Source of the DNA: Bacillus sp. FJAT-27225
GTDB lineage: Bacteria > Bacillota > Bacilli > Bacillales > Cytobacillaceae
DNA: 64,000 nt
Assembly: GCF_001685025.1 (NCBI RefSeq)
Contig: NZ_MAYU01000012.1
Location: 186,001-250,000 of the forward strand
Direction of reading: 5' to 3'
A model generated the notes under the pieces. That model saw only the letters and a program-made list of their open reading frames with translations, made no database searches and was not told the origin of the DNA. Below are positions 50,230 through 60,210 of the stretch, piece by piece (within the stretch, counting starts at the first letter, position 1; each line of letters begins with the position of its first letter). The translations under genes and the position numbers were made by a program.

Positions 50230-51441
50230 TCAGCCAATAATTTTATTTTCCGTTTCGGGCTTCCTCGTCAATCCGAAGAAGGAGATGTTTCCTATTAATG
50301 TAGTCGTAAAAAGAATCACTCCAAGCGGCACTGCCGTTGTTTCATCAAGCCCAACCAGCGGTGAAACGGCAGAGCCAATCAGCAACGGAAGCATTCCCAA
50401 AAACGCACTCGCACTTCCGGCCCGGCGGCCCTGTTTTTCCATCGCCAGTGAAAAAGAGCTCGTCAGGATCATGCCCATCGCGGTCATGTAAATATAAATC
50501 GAGATAACCAGCGTCGCAAGCGGACCTTTTATCATAGTCATGATTAGAAGGAATGCCGTTGCGGTGAGCGCAGTAAGCACCGCCGTGCGCAGGAGTCCCC
50601 GTTCCCGCCCGCTAAAGCGCCCTGCGATATAGCTTCCGGAAATAAGGGCAATACCATTTATGCCAAAAAGAATACTGAACGTTTGCGGTGAAACGCCATA
50701 AATCCCCTGGTACACAAACGGCGTCCCCGATACATACGCAAAACTCCCGCCGTGGACAAAGCCTACAATTAGCGCATAGCCAATGAAAGAACGGTCCTTT
50801 ACCAACCCGCCCATTGCCCTCAAAGTTCCGCCAATGGAACTGGCCGTCCGCTCCTCCACAGGCAGTGTCTCCTTTAGTTTAATTCCAACAACAGCCAAAA
50901 TAACGAAGCCGATTAAACTTAAGAACACAAAAATCATCGACCAATTGCCGAATGGCAAAAGCAGAATCAGTCCTCCGGCAATCGGCGCGACCAACGGAGC
51001 GACAGTTGTGATTACCATCAATAACGAGTAAAACTTCGTCAGGGCCTCTCCATCAAAAATGTCCCGGACAATCGCGCGAGAAAGGACAATCCCTCCCGAT
51101 GCAGTCAAGCCCTGCAAGAAACGGCCAACAATCAACATCTCAATAGTGGGCGCGAACGCGCAAAACAGCGAGGAAAGCCCAAAAAGAAAAACGGAAATCA
51201 AAAGCGGCTTCCGTCTCCCCTTCGAATCACTAATCGGCCCCACAATCAGCTGCCCAATTGCAATTCCCAACAAACAAGCTGTCAGGCTTAGTTGAACAAG
51301 CGAAGCCTCCGCACCAAAAACTTCCGCGATTTCCGGAAAACTCGGCAAATACATATCAATATTTAACGGACCCAATATGGAAAGCATACTAAGAAGAAAT
51401 GCCAAACCAATCCGCTGTCTTCCCGTCGGGTTCTTAACCAT
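50230..51441 (-). CDS. Bcr/CflA-type MFS exporter
   Basis: 403 residues from ATG 51441 (AAAGGTG upstream), 12 transmembrane helices. Bcr/CflA signatures: LGPLNIDMYLPSFPEIAEVF in TM1, LIVGPISDSKGRRKPLL (motif A) and GRFLQGLTASGGIVLSRAIV in TM4. These pumps export drugs such as bicyclomycin or act on sulfonamides and cysteine. Substrate not readable. Single gene. Confidence 0.93.
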   Translation of the reverse strand: MVKNPTGRQRIGLAFLLSMLSILGPLNIDMYLPSFPEIAEVFGAEASLVQLSLTACLLGIAIGQLIVGPISDSKGRRKPLLISVFLFGLSSLFCAFAPTIEMLIVGRFLQGLTASGGIVLSRAIVRDIFDGEALTKFYSLLMVITTVAPLVAPIAGGLILLLPFGNWSMIFVFLSLIGFVILAVVGIKLKETLPVEERTASSIGGTLRAMGGLVKDRSFIGYALIVGFVHGGSFAYVSGTPFVYQGIYGVSPQTFSILFGINGIALISGSYIAGRFSGRERGLLRTAVLTALTATAFLLIMTMIKGPLATLVISIYIYMTAMGMILTSSFSLAMEKQGRRAGSASAFLGMLPLLIGSAVSPLVGLDETTAVPLGVILFTTTLIGNISFFGLTRKPETENKIIG

Positions 51442-51584
51442 ACACCAAAACACCTTTCCAACACAAAATATTGTTTTAGTGTACCCAGAATAAAAGCACG
51501 TGTCCACTGGGAAGTTTCTACTTTTTTAATTATGGCTGTACTGCTATACTCAAAATACAATTCTTGGTTTTAAGGTGGAGGAAG

Positions 51585-52493
51585 ATGAAACGATACGCCA
51601 ATTTAAATAATGTTTTAAACAATAAATCGTTCCGGGATATGAGGCGCTGGCAAAAGGAACGGCGCAGCAAAGTAAAGGATTTATCAGTGAATATAGAGCA
51701 TAGTCCTGTTAAAATGGTAAAGGAACTGGTTGGTAATCGCGGTCGGACGTCCTACACATGGATTGGCCACTCCACGTTTCTGATTCAGATGAATGGCTTG
51801 AATATCCTGACCGACCCGGTCTGGGCGAAGCGAATGGGCTTTCAGAAACGATTGACTGAGCCCGGGTTGACGCTGGACGAGCTGCCGGATATCGATATCG
51901 TTGTCATCTCTCACGCTCATTACGATCATCTCGACTTCCCGACTCTCGGAAAACTGAAGGGGAACCCGCAATACTTTGTTCCAGTCGGGCTCAAGGCTCT
52001 TTTTTTAAAAAAAGGCTTTCAAAAGGTTGTCGAAATGAATTGGTGGGATATTGAGGAGATTGGCGGAGTGCGGATCCACTTCGTTCCGGCCCAGCACTGG
52101 ACAAGGCGGTCGCTGAATGACATGAACACCTCTCATTGGGGAGGCTGGATTTTTGAGACGGGGCAGGAAACATTCTACTTTGTTGGCGATACAGGGTATT
52201 TCCGCGGCTTCAAGATGATCGCAGAGCGGTTTGAGATTGACACGGTGTTCATGCCTATCGGCGCCTACGAGCCTGAGTGGTTCATGGCCGCTTCCCACAT
52301 CTCACCCGAGGACAGTGTACGGGCGTTCATTGAATTGCGAGCCCGTACCTTTGTGCCGATGCATTACGGCGCTTATCGATTGGCCGACGACACCGGGCCC
52401 GAAGCGCTCGAGCGGCTGCTGCGGGCATGGGGTGAACAAGGGTTGCCGGAGGAAAAGTTGAAGGTGCTGCTGATTGGGGAGACTGTTTTTTAG
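51585..52493 (+). CDS. MBL-fold metallohydrolase (UlaG/NAPE-PLD-like)
   Basis: 302 residues from ATG 51585 (AGGTGGAGG just before). Zinc motifs: ISHAHYDHLDFPTL (HxHxDH), AQHWTRR, VGDTGYF and MHYGAYRLADD. The N-terminal KMVKELVGNRGRTSYTWIGH leads into the NAPE-PLD-like strand pattern, so a phosphodiesterase-type reaction on a lipid or nucleotide is possible. It converges on the 52-bp repeat array. Confidence 0.9.
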   Translation: MKRYANLNNVLNNKSFRDMRRWQKERRSKVKDLSVNIEHSPVKMVKELVGNRGRTSYTWIGHSTFLIQMNGLNILTDPVWAKRMGFQKRLTEPGLTLDELPDIDIVVISHAHYDHLDFPTLGKLKGNPQYFVPVGLKALFLKKGFQKVVEMNWWDIEEIGGVRIHFVPAQHWTRRSLNDMNTSHWGGWIFETGQETFYFVGDTGYFRGFKMIAERFEIDTVFMPIGAYEPEWFMAASHISPEDSVRAFIELRARTFVPMHYGAYRLADDTGPEALERLLRAWGEQGLPEEKLKVLLIGETVF

Positions 52494-52510
52494 GCAGATC
52501 TTATTTTAGG

Positions 52511-52860
52511 TTTAGTGGATTAATCTCATGTTGAACAAAACCGATTAATCCACTAAATTGTGTTTCCCAGATTAATCTCTTGTTCACCAACCACGATTAA
52601 TCCACTAAATGGTGTTTCGTAGATTAATCTCTTGTTCACCAACCACCATTAATCCACTAAATTGCGTTTAGTAGATTAATCTCCTGTTCACCAACCACGA
52701 TTAATCCACTAAATTGTGTTTCGCAGATTAATCACTTGCCTAAAACCTACGATTAATCCACTAAATTGTGTTTCGCAGATTAATTTTTTGCCGCAACGCA
52801 AGATTAATCTAAAAATGTGTTTCGCCGATTAATCACTTATTCACCAACTAACCCAATTTA
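52511..52860. repeat. 52-bp tandem array 1 (7 units) at the 3' end of a NERD gene
   Basis: Unit starts (first GATTAAT) at 52518, 52570, 52622, 52674, 52726, 52778 and 52827: period 52 bp, last step 49. Each unit holds two GATTAATC palindromes and a CCACTAAATTGTG segment. At the left end TTTAGTGGATTAATC (52511-52525) faces GATTAATCCACTAAA (52543-52557) as a perfect 15-bp inverted repeat. It begins 38 nt after the stop of the NERD-type gene at 52899. Not a CRISPR: there are no unique spacers. Confidence 0.95.
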
Positions 52861-52898
52861 TTATTTCCGCGGTATTTCTCCTCTCTAACCAATATCCT

Positions 52899-53810
52899 TC
52901 ATTCATAATAAGCTAACTTATCAATTCCAACTCTTTTAAAATTTCGCTGCAGGGTATTACATATCCTCTTTTTGGAAAATACCTCCCCACACCACGCGTG
53001 AATAATTTTTGTTGTAATTTTTTCATTTGGGAACAACAACTGAAATTCCTGTACCTGTCTGATGATTGCATCCGTTACTTTCTCGCTTTCCCCACACTGG
53101 CAGATACCTTTTTTGCCTACCACCGTCACGGAAAGGGCTCCGCACTTCCGGCATCTCATGCCAGGTTGCAAATCCTCAAAAGTATATGTTGGCAATTGAT
53201 CATAGCGTGTTTCAGTTTGATGAAGCGCACAAAGCTTATCCGCCATCTGCCAATGCGCATCGGTTAATCCACTAGGTATATTATTAAATTTTCGCAAAAA
53301 AGAATTAAGCTGAGTCGGGAGAATAAGAGGTTTATCAAGTGGGGCTTGTAATAAAGTGAACTCGGAGTTAATGAAAACTACTGAAGCATGAATGGAAATC
53401 GAAGTGTAGCCTAATTGGCGGAGCAGTTGAAGGAGTGTGGTTTCACTTCTTTTTAGCTGAACTAAAGGATTATCAACCACCAACTTGGGGAGTTTAATGA
53501 ATTGATCCTCTTTGGAATCATAATAATACTCTTCTTCAAAATTTTTAACTTCAAATAAATATATCGGCTTCGCAGTAATAATTAAGGTATCTATCTGGAA
53601 TGTCTTGCCGCCAATTTCCAGGACCAAATCATTTAAAATGATGCACTCGCACTGCAGCTTTCTGGTCATTTCATCAAAGGCCAGTTCCCCCTCATAGCCT
53701 TTCAACAGCCTTTTATAAACTGCCCTGTCTTCATCAGACAATACCATTCTCACAGCAAGAGATTCGTAAATCAGCAGCTTTTTTGATTTACTTCGAACTT
53801 TGTATTCCAT
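52899..53810 (-). CDS. NERD-type nuclease-related protein with zinc ribbon
   Basis: 303 residues from ATG 53810 (GGAAGTGGAG upstream). N-terminal NERD-like domain (about 35-175): GYEGELAFDEMTR, then NDLVLEIGGKTFQIDTLIIT and IYLFEVKNFE, the Asp...Glu-x-Lys order of PD-(D/E)xK-related folds. A zinc ribbon follows: MRCRKCGALS and GICQCGESEK, then a helical C-terminal part with ITTKIIHAWCGEVFSKKRI, possibly DNA-binding. NERD proteins are thought to act on nucleic acid. A paralogue at 63407 is about half identical over the shared part, and both are followed by 52-bp arrays. Confidence 0.85.
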   Translation of the reverse strand: MEYKVRSKSKKLLIYESLAVRMVLSDEDRAVYKRLLKGYEGELAFDEMTRKLQCECIILNDLVLEIGGKTFQIDTLIITAKPIYLFEVKNFEEEYYYDSKEDQFIKLPKLVVDNPLVQLKRSETTLLQLLRQLGYTSISIHASVVFINSEFTLLQAPLDKPLILPTQLNSFLRKFNNIPSGLTDAHWQMADKLCALHQTETRYDQLPTYTFEDLQPGMRCRKCGALSVTVVGKKGICQCGESEKVTDAIIRQVQEFQLLFPNEKITTKIIHAWCGEVFSKKRICNTLQRNFKRVGIDKLAYYE

Positions 53811-53911
53811 ACTCCACTTCCTTTCTTTATATAATTTTATTTTAGAAAAATAACCCCTCACTTGCAAAAATTAACCAAATAAAATTATAGATTTGACACC
53901 CACTGTTCGTA

Positions 53912-54277
53912 CTAAACCAGCATCGCCAAAACTGAGAAGGTGACGGAGCTGATTCCAACTAGTGAACACAGGCCAACTATTTTTACATAGAGGGAGTTTT
54001 TGAATTCTGCTAGATCTTCGTTGTTGCGGGCGCGTTCGTCTTCGCGCTGCATGGCGTTGGATTTGGGTGTGATGAAGGAACCCAAAATTTTAAAGCCGCC
54101 GAAGAACATGGATAAGAAGCCGGTTCGCAGAATGAGGAAGCTGGCGGCTGCCAAAAGGCTTACCAGGCCGACCAAAAATGACTGGTTCACAAGTTCGAGC
54201 GGGGTTAACCCAAAAACCTTGCCTGCTGCAGGCCAAAATGCGATTAACACCACAAACAAAATGATTTTTTTAAACAT
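53912..54277 (-). CDS. DUF3899-type membrane protein
   Basis: 121 residues, about four helices; SLLAAASFLILRTGFLSMFF and GGFKILGSF match the DUF3899 pattern found in Bacillus. A charged loop (MQREDERARNNEDLAEF) precedes the last helix. Function unknown. Lies between the oppA terminator and the NERD gene. Confidence 0.75.
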   Translation of the reverse strand: MFKKIILFVVLIAFWPAAGKVFGLTPLELVNQSFLVGLVSLLAAASFLILRTGFLSMFFGGFKILGSFITPKSNAMQREDERARNNEDLAEFKNSLYVKIVGLCSLVGISSVTFSVLAMLV

Positions 54278-54302
54278 TGCCTAAAACTCCTCCTTCAAAC
54301 CG

Positions 54303-54354
54303 AAAAAATAAATATGGGCAGGAAAGAGGTATAGGAACCCCTCCCCTGCCATAT
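54303..54354 (-). terminator. Terminator of the opp operon
   Basis: ATATGGCAGGGGAGG paired with ACCTCTTTCCTGCCCATAT, then TTATTTTTT on the minus strand. Confidence 0.88.
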
Positions 54355-54362
54355 ATCAATAC

Positions 54363-55994
54363 TTATTCAGATACTTTCTTCGCCCACTTCAGGTTTGGAT
54401 AGCGGTTGTTTGGATAAACAAGGCCTTCAAATTTAGGTGAAGTCAAGTATGTGGTTGTGTAATGGTAAACTGGAACGAATGGCAGTGCCTCCATGAGCAC
54501 TTTTTCAGCTTCATGCAAGAGTTCGAAGTGCTTGTCCGGATCTTGTTCGGCTTTCGCCTGATCCAAGAGGTTGTCATATTCTTCATTTACCCAATTGGTG
54601 CGGTTGTTCGGGCTGTCACCAAGGAAATAGTCGAGTAGGACGGTAGGGTCATTCAATACGCCAATCCAGCCCATACGAGACATTTGGAAGTTGCCCTGGT
54701 CGGTTGTATCCAGGTATGTTTTCCACTCCTGGTTAGTAAGCTTAATGTCTACCCCAAGGTTTTTCTTGTACATTTCCTGTACGGCTTCAGCAATTTTCTT
54801 ATGGTTTTCAGCTGTGTTGTAAAGCAGTTCTACTTCAGGAAGGGTTGTCCAGCCCTCTTCAGCCATACCCTCTTCAAGCAATTTTTTCGCTTCTGCAAAA
54901 TCTTCCTCGAAGTACTCGCCGCCAACTTCGCGGAAGTCGCCTTTGGACGTTTCAACGCCTGGCGGAACGAATGCATAGGCAGGAATTTCACCGGCTTTGG
55001 TGATATTTTTCGTCAAGCTTTCACGGTCAAGCGCCATTGCAAAGGCACGGCGAATTTTCTCATTGTTAAATGGCTCTTTTTCAACGTTAAACATGTAGAA
55101 GTACGTTCCGAAATAAGGAACATTCAGGAATTCTTCGCTATTCTTTTCTTGTTCGACGACATCGGATGGCAAGGTTTGAATCAAGTCAAGCTCGCCAGTT
55201 TTATACATTTGGTAATAGGTAGTAGCGTCATTGACCATTTTCCAGGTAACCTTCTCCAGGTTGACGTCTTTGTTACCCCAGTAATGTTCGTTCTTTTCTG
55301 CAACAACCTGGCTGTCGTGCTTCCATTCAACAAGTTTGAAAGGACCGTTCCCAACGAGCGTTTCGGCTCCGGCTGCCCAGTCTTTATTGGACTCGACCAA
55401 ATCCTTTTTAACCGGATAGAATGTCCACATTGTCAAAAGCTCTTCAAAGTAGCCAAGCGGGCTGTTAAGCTCAACGACTAGCGTTTTATCGTCGGTTGCT
55501 TTTACGCCGACTTCATCAGCCGAACCTTTACCTTGGTTAAATTCCTCGCCGCCCTTTAAATAATAAAGGTAGAAAGCAAACTGGCTTCCGGTTGCAGGAT
55601 CAAGCGTCCGCTTCCAGCTGTACTCAAAATCATGGGCAGTTACAGGAGTTCCGTCGGACCACTTTGCATCGTCACGAATTGTAAATGTGTAAGTCTTGCC
55701 GTCCTCTGATTTCTGGACATCACTGGCCACACCAGGAACAGGCTTACCTTCTTTATCTTTTGTGTATAAGCCTTCAAATGTGTGGTCGATAATCCAGCCT
55801 GACGGTACATCGGTCGCCATTGCAGGATCCAATGCAGGCGGTTCGGTCATCAAATTTAAGACAATTTCCTGTTTCACGTCTTTGGCGTTGGCACTTGAAT
55901 CTCCGCCGGAAGACTGATTTTCCCCGCCATAACAGCCAGCCAATGCTGTTGTGACAACTAGTGCGGAGGCTATCGTTTTAAGCCATTTCTTCAT
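54363..55994 (-). CDS. oppA: Oligopeptide ABC transporter, substrate-binding lipoprotein
   Basis: 543 residues. Lipobox TTALAGC (Cys21) and a Ser/Gly linker; SBP_bac_5 family: LNLMTEPPALDPAMATDVPS, EGLYTKDKEGKPVPGVASD, DAKWSDGTPVTAHDFEYSWK. It catches peptides outside the membrane and passes them to OppBC. Last gene of the operon, 27 nt after the OppF stop. Binding proteins are often needed in excess; here it is distal, so it may also have its own promoter, which was not identified. Confidence 0.95.
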   Translation of the reverse strand: MKKWLKTIASALVVTTALAGCYGGENQSSGGDSSANAKDVKQEIVLNLMTEPPALDPAMATDVPSGWIIDHTFEGLYTKDKEGKPVPGVASDVQKSEDGKTYTFTIRDDAKWSDGTPVTAHDFEYSWKRTLDPATGSQFAFYLYYLKGGEEFNQGKGSADEVGVKATDDKTLVVELNSPLGYFEELLTMWTFYPVKKDLVESNKDWAAGAETLVGNGPFKLVEWKHDSQVVAEKNEHYWGNKDVNLEKVTWKMVNDATTYYQMYKTGELDLIQTLPSDVVEQEKNSEEFLNVPYFGTYFYMFNVEKEPFNNEKIRRAFAMALDRESLTKNITKAGEIPAYAFVPPGVETSKGDFREVGGEYFEEDFAEAKKLLEEGMAEEGWTTLPEVELLYNTAENHKKIAEAVQEMYKKNLGVDIKLTNQEWKTYLDTTDQGNFQMSRMGWIGVLNDPTVLLDYFLGDSPNNRTNWVNEEYDNLLDQAKAEQDPDKHFELLHEAEKVLMEALPFVPVYHYTTTYLTSPKFEGLVYPNNRYPNLKWAKKVSE

Positions 55995-56021
55995 TCCAGT
56001 TTCCTCCTTGATGTAAAAAAA

Positions 56022-56999
56022 CTACTTATATAGATGGCATGCAGTCCAATGGTCTTTCTTAACTTCCCGGAACTCGGGAACAAGTTCGGCGCAAATGGAC
56101 ATGGCATGCGGACATCTTGTACGGAACCGGCAGCCGCTTGGCGGATTGACCGGACTTGGCGGATCGCCCTGGAGCACAATTCGCTCCCTTTTTGCAGCAC
56201 CCGGCTTTGCTATCGGTATTGCGGACATAAGCGCCTGGGTATATGGATGCAGCGGTTCGGCAAACAAATCGTCACTGCTGGCAAGTTCCATCATTTTCCC
56301 TAAATACATGACTCCGATTCGGTCACTGATGTGCTTGACCATCCCAAGGTCATGGGCGATGAACAGATACGTCAGGCCTTCCTGCTCCTTCAGGTCCTCC
56401 AAAAGGTTGATTACCTGAGCCTGTATCGAAACATCGAGCGCGGAAATCGGTTCATCGGCTACGATGAATTTTGGGTTGACAGCAAGTGCGCGGGCAATCC
56501 CGATCCGCTGGCGCTGGCCGCCGCTGAATTCATGCGGATAGCGCTTGGCATGTTCAGGGCGCAGGCCGACTCGTTCGAGCAAATCGTATACGCGCTCCTG
56601 CCGTTCCTTGCCCTTTGCCAACTTATGGGCATCAATGCCTTCAGCGATAATATCGCCGACACGCATCCTTGGATTCAGCGATGCGTGCGGGTCCTGAAAA
56701 ATAATCTGCATTTCCCGGTTGGCCACTGCCTTTGCCTTTCGGTCGAGGTCGGCAACGTTTACCCCGTTGTAAAGGATGTTTCCTTCCGTCGGGGACTCCA
56801 GACCAACGACCGTTTTTCCAAGAGTCGATTTGCCGCTCCCAGACTCACCGACAAGGCCGAACGTTTCGCCGCGCTTGATCTCAATCGTAATATCATCTAC
56901 CGATTTAACTGTCTGGTCCTTCTTAATCGTGAAGTACTTTTTCAAGTTCTCAACTTTAAGAATCGTGTCTGTCTTTGTTTCCGGTACGAGTAAGGTCAT
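56022..56999 (-). CDS. oppF: Oligopeptide ABC transporter ATPase
   Basis: 325 residues from ATG 56999, which overlaps the OppD stop (ATGA). Walker [16 protein letters not shown], signature [17 protein letters not shown], Walker [13 protein letters not shown] and the C-terminal oligo_HPY-type Cys region ([16 protein letters not shown]), which in relatives binds an Fe-S cluster. Works as a heterodimer with OppD. Confidence 0.96.
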   Translation of the reverse strand: MTLLVPETKTDTILKVENLKKYFTIKKDQTVKSVDDITIEIKRGETFGLVGESGSGKSTLGKTVVGLESPTEGNILYNGVNVADLDRKAKAVANREMQIIFQDPHASLNPRMRVGDIIAEGIDAHKLAKGKERQERVYDLLERVGLRPEHAKRYPHEFSGGQRQRIGIARALAVNPKFIVADEPISALDVSIQAQVINLLEDLKEQEGLTYLFIAHDLGMVKHISDRIGVMYLGKMMELASSDDLFAEPLHPYTQALMSAIPIAKPGAAKRERIVLQGDPPSPVNPPSGCRFRTRCPHAMSICAELVPEFREVKKDHWTACHLYK

Positions 57000-58015
57000 A
57001 CTGTTTCCCTCCCTGCTGCGACAAAGTCTTCGGCCTTGGGAGCCCTTGGATCGTTCAGCCAGCATTTTGCATAATGGCCTTTTTCCGCTTCAAAAGCAGG
57101 CGGCATCTCCTGCAGGCAAATCTCCATCGCAAACTTGCATCTTGGAGCAAACGGACAGCCTTTTGGCGGCGAAAAAAGATCCGGAGGGGTACCCTCGATT
57201 GGAACCAGCCTTTCCTTTGTTGTGCTTGTATGATCCGGCATCGACTCCATCAAGCCCCATGTATATGGATGCCTAGGATTTTCAAACAGCTCACGGACCG
57301 TACCGCTTTCGATCATCATTCCTGCATACATGACGATGACGCGCTCAGCTGTTTCGGCGACAACCCCAAGGTCATGGGTAATCAAGATAATCGAAGTGTT
57401 CGTCTTCTCCTTCAAATCCTTCATCAAATCAAGAACCTGCGCCTGAATTGTGACATCGAGTGCAGTTGTCGGCTCATCGGCAATCAGCAGTTCCGGGTTG
57501 CAGGCAAGCGCAATCGCAATCATCGCCCGCTGCCTCATCCCGCCGCTGAACTCGTGCGGATATTGATTATAGCGCTCTTCAGGATTCGGAATCCCGACGA
57601 GGCGGATCATTTCAATAGCTCTTTTTTTCGCCTCTGATTTTGAAAGCTTCTGATGGACAATCAGCCCTTCTTCAATCTGCTTGCCGATTTTCATCGTTGG
57701 ATTGAGTGACGTCATCGGGTCCTGAAAAATCATGCTAATCTTCGAACCTTTTACTTTTTGCATCTCCCGCCTTGGCAGTTTCAAAAGGTCCTTGCCGTCA
57801 AACAGGACTTGTCCATTTTTTATAATCCCGGGCGGTGTAGGGATAAGGCCCATGATCGTTTGCACAGTCACACTCTTTCCGCTTCCGCTCTCTCCCACAA
57901 TCGCGACGATTTCACCTTTGTCGACATGGAAGGAAACATCGCGGACAGCCTTGACCTCACCGCCGTATGTTTTAAAATTCACTTCGAGGTTCTTTACTTC
58001 TAGCAAGTGGTTCAT
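56996..58015 (-). CDS. oppD: Oligopeptide ABC transporter ATPase
   Basis: 339 residues. Walker [16 protein letters not shown], signature [17 protein letters not shown], Walker [14 protein letters not shown]-terminal [16 protein letters not shown]. Pairs with OppF, whose start overlaps its stop. Encoded 12 nt after OppC. Confidence 0.96.
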   Translation of the reverse strand: MNHLLEVKNLEVNFKTYGGEVKAVRDVSFHVDKGEIVAIVGESGSGKSVTVQTIMGLIPTPPGIIKNGQVLFDGKDLLKLPRREMQKVKGSKISMIFQDPMTSLNPTMKIGKQIEEGLIVHQKLSKSEAKKRAIEMIRLVGIPNPEERYNQYPHEFSGGMRQRAMIAIALACNPELLIADEPTTALDVTIQAQVLDLMKDLKEKTNTSIILITHDLGVVAETAERVIVMYAGMMIESGTVRELFENPRHPYTWGLMESMPDHTSTTKERLVPIEGTPPDLFSPPKGCPFAPRCKFAMEICLQEMPPAFEAEKGHYAKCWLNDPRAPKAEDFVAAGRETV

Positions 58016-58027
58016 CGTTGTTCCCTC

Positions 58028-58972
58028 CTATTTGCGATTCCGCGGATCCAGCGCATCCTGCAAGCCGTCTCCAAACGCATTAAATGCGAACATCGTCAGC
58101 GAGATAAAGAACGCCGGGAAGAACAGCCTCCACCATTGCCCGCTCAGAATGACACCCATTGCATCATTCGCCATCGTACCCCAGCTGGCAAACGGCGCCT
58201 GGACCCCAAGCCCGAGGAAGCTCAGGAACGATTCGGCAAAAATCGCCGCCGGAATTGTAAATGTCAAATTGACGATAATGATACCGAGTGCATTCGGCAG
58301 CAGGTGCCGGAGAATAATTTTGGCATGAGATGTACCCAATTTTTCAGCTGCCATCACATATTCCTGAGATTTCAGCTGAAGAATTTGGCCCCTCGTTATC
58401 CTGGCCATGCTTACCCATCCTGTCACGGACAAGGCAATGATGATCGAGGTGACACCGGGTTCCATGATCACCATCAGCAAAATTACAACCAGAAGGTACG
58501 GAATGCCGTAAAGGATTTCGATAACCCTCATAATCGCGTTATCGACACGGTCGCCTTTTTTGTTGCGGCCTGCCATATAACCGGCAATTCCGCCAATCGT
58601 GACCCCAAGGATCAAGTCAATCAAAGCTGCCACAAATCCAATCGTGAGGGAAACCCTTGCTCCGTACCAAGTCCGGCTCCACATGTCGCGGCCAAGGTCG
58701 TCTGTGCCAAACCAGTGCTCACTGTTAGGCGCCATATTTCCTTTCATCAAGTCCTGGTCTGATGCGCTAAAAGGCACCATCTTCGGTCCAAAAATCGCAA
58801 AGAAAATGATGACAAGCAGCAGCCCTAATCCAAGAACGGCCAGCTTATTTTTAAAAATATTGAGAAGCGTTTCTTTCCATACACTTAAGGATGGGCGCTG
58901 AATCGGGTCTTGCGCTTTTTGGTCGGGAGACACAGGCCTGAAAAGATTGCTTTCCTGTAGGTTCGGCTGCAT
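58028..58972 (-). CDS. oppC: Oligopeptide ABC transporter permease
   Basis: 314 residues, OppC-type with an N-terminal extension and six helices; FGTDDLGRDMWSRTWYGARV is the conserved OppC segment, and the EAA loop is MARITRGQILQLKSQEYVMA. Starts 1 nt after the OppB stop. Confidence 0.95.
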   Translation of the reverse strand: MQPNLQESNLFRPVSPDQKAQDPIQRPSLSVWKETLLNIFKNKLAVLGLGLLLVIIFFAIFGPKMVPFSASDQDLMKGNMAPNSEHWFGTDDLGRDMWSRTWYGARVSLTIGFVAALIDLILGVTIGGIAGYMAGRNKKGDRVDNAIMRVIEILYGIPYLLVVILLMVIMEPGVTSIIIALSVTGWVSMARITRGQILQLKSQEYVMAAEKLGTSHAKIILRHLLPNALGIIIVNLTFTIPAAIFAESFLSFLGLGVQAPFASWGTMANDAMGVILSGQWWRLFFPAFFISLTMFAFNAFGDGLQDALDPRNRK

Positions 58973-58973
58973 G

Positions 58974-59906
58974 TTAATTCCCCCCGCTCGTTAATTTGAT
59001 TCTCGGGTCAATCAACCGGTAAGAAATATCGATCAGGAATAGAATGACAACAAGAATCGTACTGAAGAAAATGGTTGTCCCCATAATGACTGGGTAATCC
59101 CGGTTAAAAATGCCGTCTACGAAATACTTGCCGAGACCCGGGATGGCGAAGATTTTTTCGATAACAAACGTACCTGTAATCAAAGAAACTGCAAGCGGCC
59201 CGATAAATGTGATGACCGGCAGGATCGCGTTCCTGATTCCGTGCTTGACGACAAGCTGGAATGTAGAAAGCCCTTTGGCATTCGCCGTTTTTATGTAGTT
59301 CTGATTCATGACATCAATCATGCTGGACCTCATAAACCGGGCAATGACCGCAAGCGGCGAGGCTGCAAGTGCCAAGGACGGCAGGATACTGTGCTGGAAC
59401 GACCCCCAGGACGCAACCGGCAGCATCCCCCATTCGACTGCAAAATACTTGATCAGCAGCGGTGCGAGAATGAAGCTCGGTATCGAAATGCCGAGAATCG
59501 CAATCGTCATCGCTACGAAATCAATCGGCTTATTATGGTTAAGCGCCGCGACAATTCCAAGCAGCAGCCCGAAAAATAAAGCGATGATTAAGGCTTGAAT
59601 ACCTAAAGTCGCCGATGCCGGCAAGCCGTCTGCAATGATGCTGTTGACAGTACGAGTCTCTGAGTTAATTGAAGGCCCAAGGTCGAACACCAGAAGGTCC
59701 TTCATATAGAGGACGTACTGGACCGGCAGCGGCTCATCAAGATTGTACTTTGCCCTCATATTCTGCAGAACTTCTTCCGGGAGGACATTGGCATCCGATG
59801 CGAATGGATCGCCGGGAATAAATTTCATGATGACAAAGGTAAGTGTCGCGATCACCCAGATTGTCAAAAGCATCGTGGCAAGCCTTTTGAGAATGTACAT
59901 ATCCAT
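58974..59906 (-). CDS. oppB: Oligopeptide ABC transporter permease
   Basis: 310 residues, six helices, N-terminus MYILKRLATMLLTIWVIATL and FIPGDPF typical of OppB; EAA loop ARFMRSSMIDVMNQNYIKTA. First transporter gene, separated from dppA by 304 nt. Confidence 0.95.
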   Translation of the reverse strand: MDMYILKRLATMLLTIWVIATLTFVIMKFIPGDPFASDANVLPEEVLQNMRAKYNLDEPLPVQYVLYMKDLLVFDLGPSINSETRTVNSIIADGLPASATLGIQALIIALFFGLLLGIVAALNHNKPIDFVAMTIAILGISIPSFILAPLLIKYFAVEWGMLPVASWGSFQHSILPSLALAASPLAVIARFMRSSMIDVMNQNYIKTANAKGLSTFQLVVKHGIRNAILPVITFIGPLAVSLITGTFVIEKIFAIPGLGKYFVDGIFNRDYPVIMGTTIFFSTILVVILFLIDISYRLIDPRIKLTSGGN

Positions 59907-60160
59907 TCACCCCTATCAGTTTAGTAAGATTTAACTATTGAGTTTTTCTAGTAAGTTGTCACGGGTAAGTAGTTTATCAGCTGGCACTGAGGCAAGTATG
60001 TTTGGGTAGCACGAGACTTGCGCCGGGACACGTTCGTTTGTATAGCATGGAACCCGAATATGGGCAAGTTCGTTTATCGGCTGTGACAATTTTTACCTAG
60101 ACATAAAGTTGGTACTTTATGGATACTCATATTTGTAAACCCGTTTTTGTATTCGATTGT
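59907..60160. other. Gap between dppA and oppB
   Basis: No gene. It probably carries the opp promoter. Boxes not resolved. Confidence 0.4.
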
Positions 60161-60205
60161 AACCGGGGCTCTTCGTTGCGGAAGCAGCAGCCCCGGTTTC
60201 TTTTT
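60161..60205. terminator. Hairpin downstream of dppA
   Basis: AACCGGGGCT/AGCCCCGGTT stem with an 18-nt loop. The T-run (TTTCTTTTT) is on the plus side, while on the minus strand AAAAAG precedes it; it lies 6 nt after the dppA stop. Partial read-through into opp is possible. Confidence 0.6.
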
Positions 60206-60210
60206 AAAAA

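Noticed and set aside
52511-52860. CRISPR array
   Set aside because: The whole 52-bp unit repeats; there are no unique spacers of constant length, and no cas gene is near.
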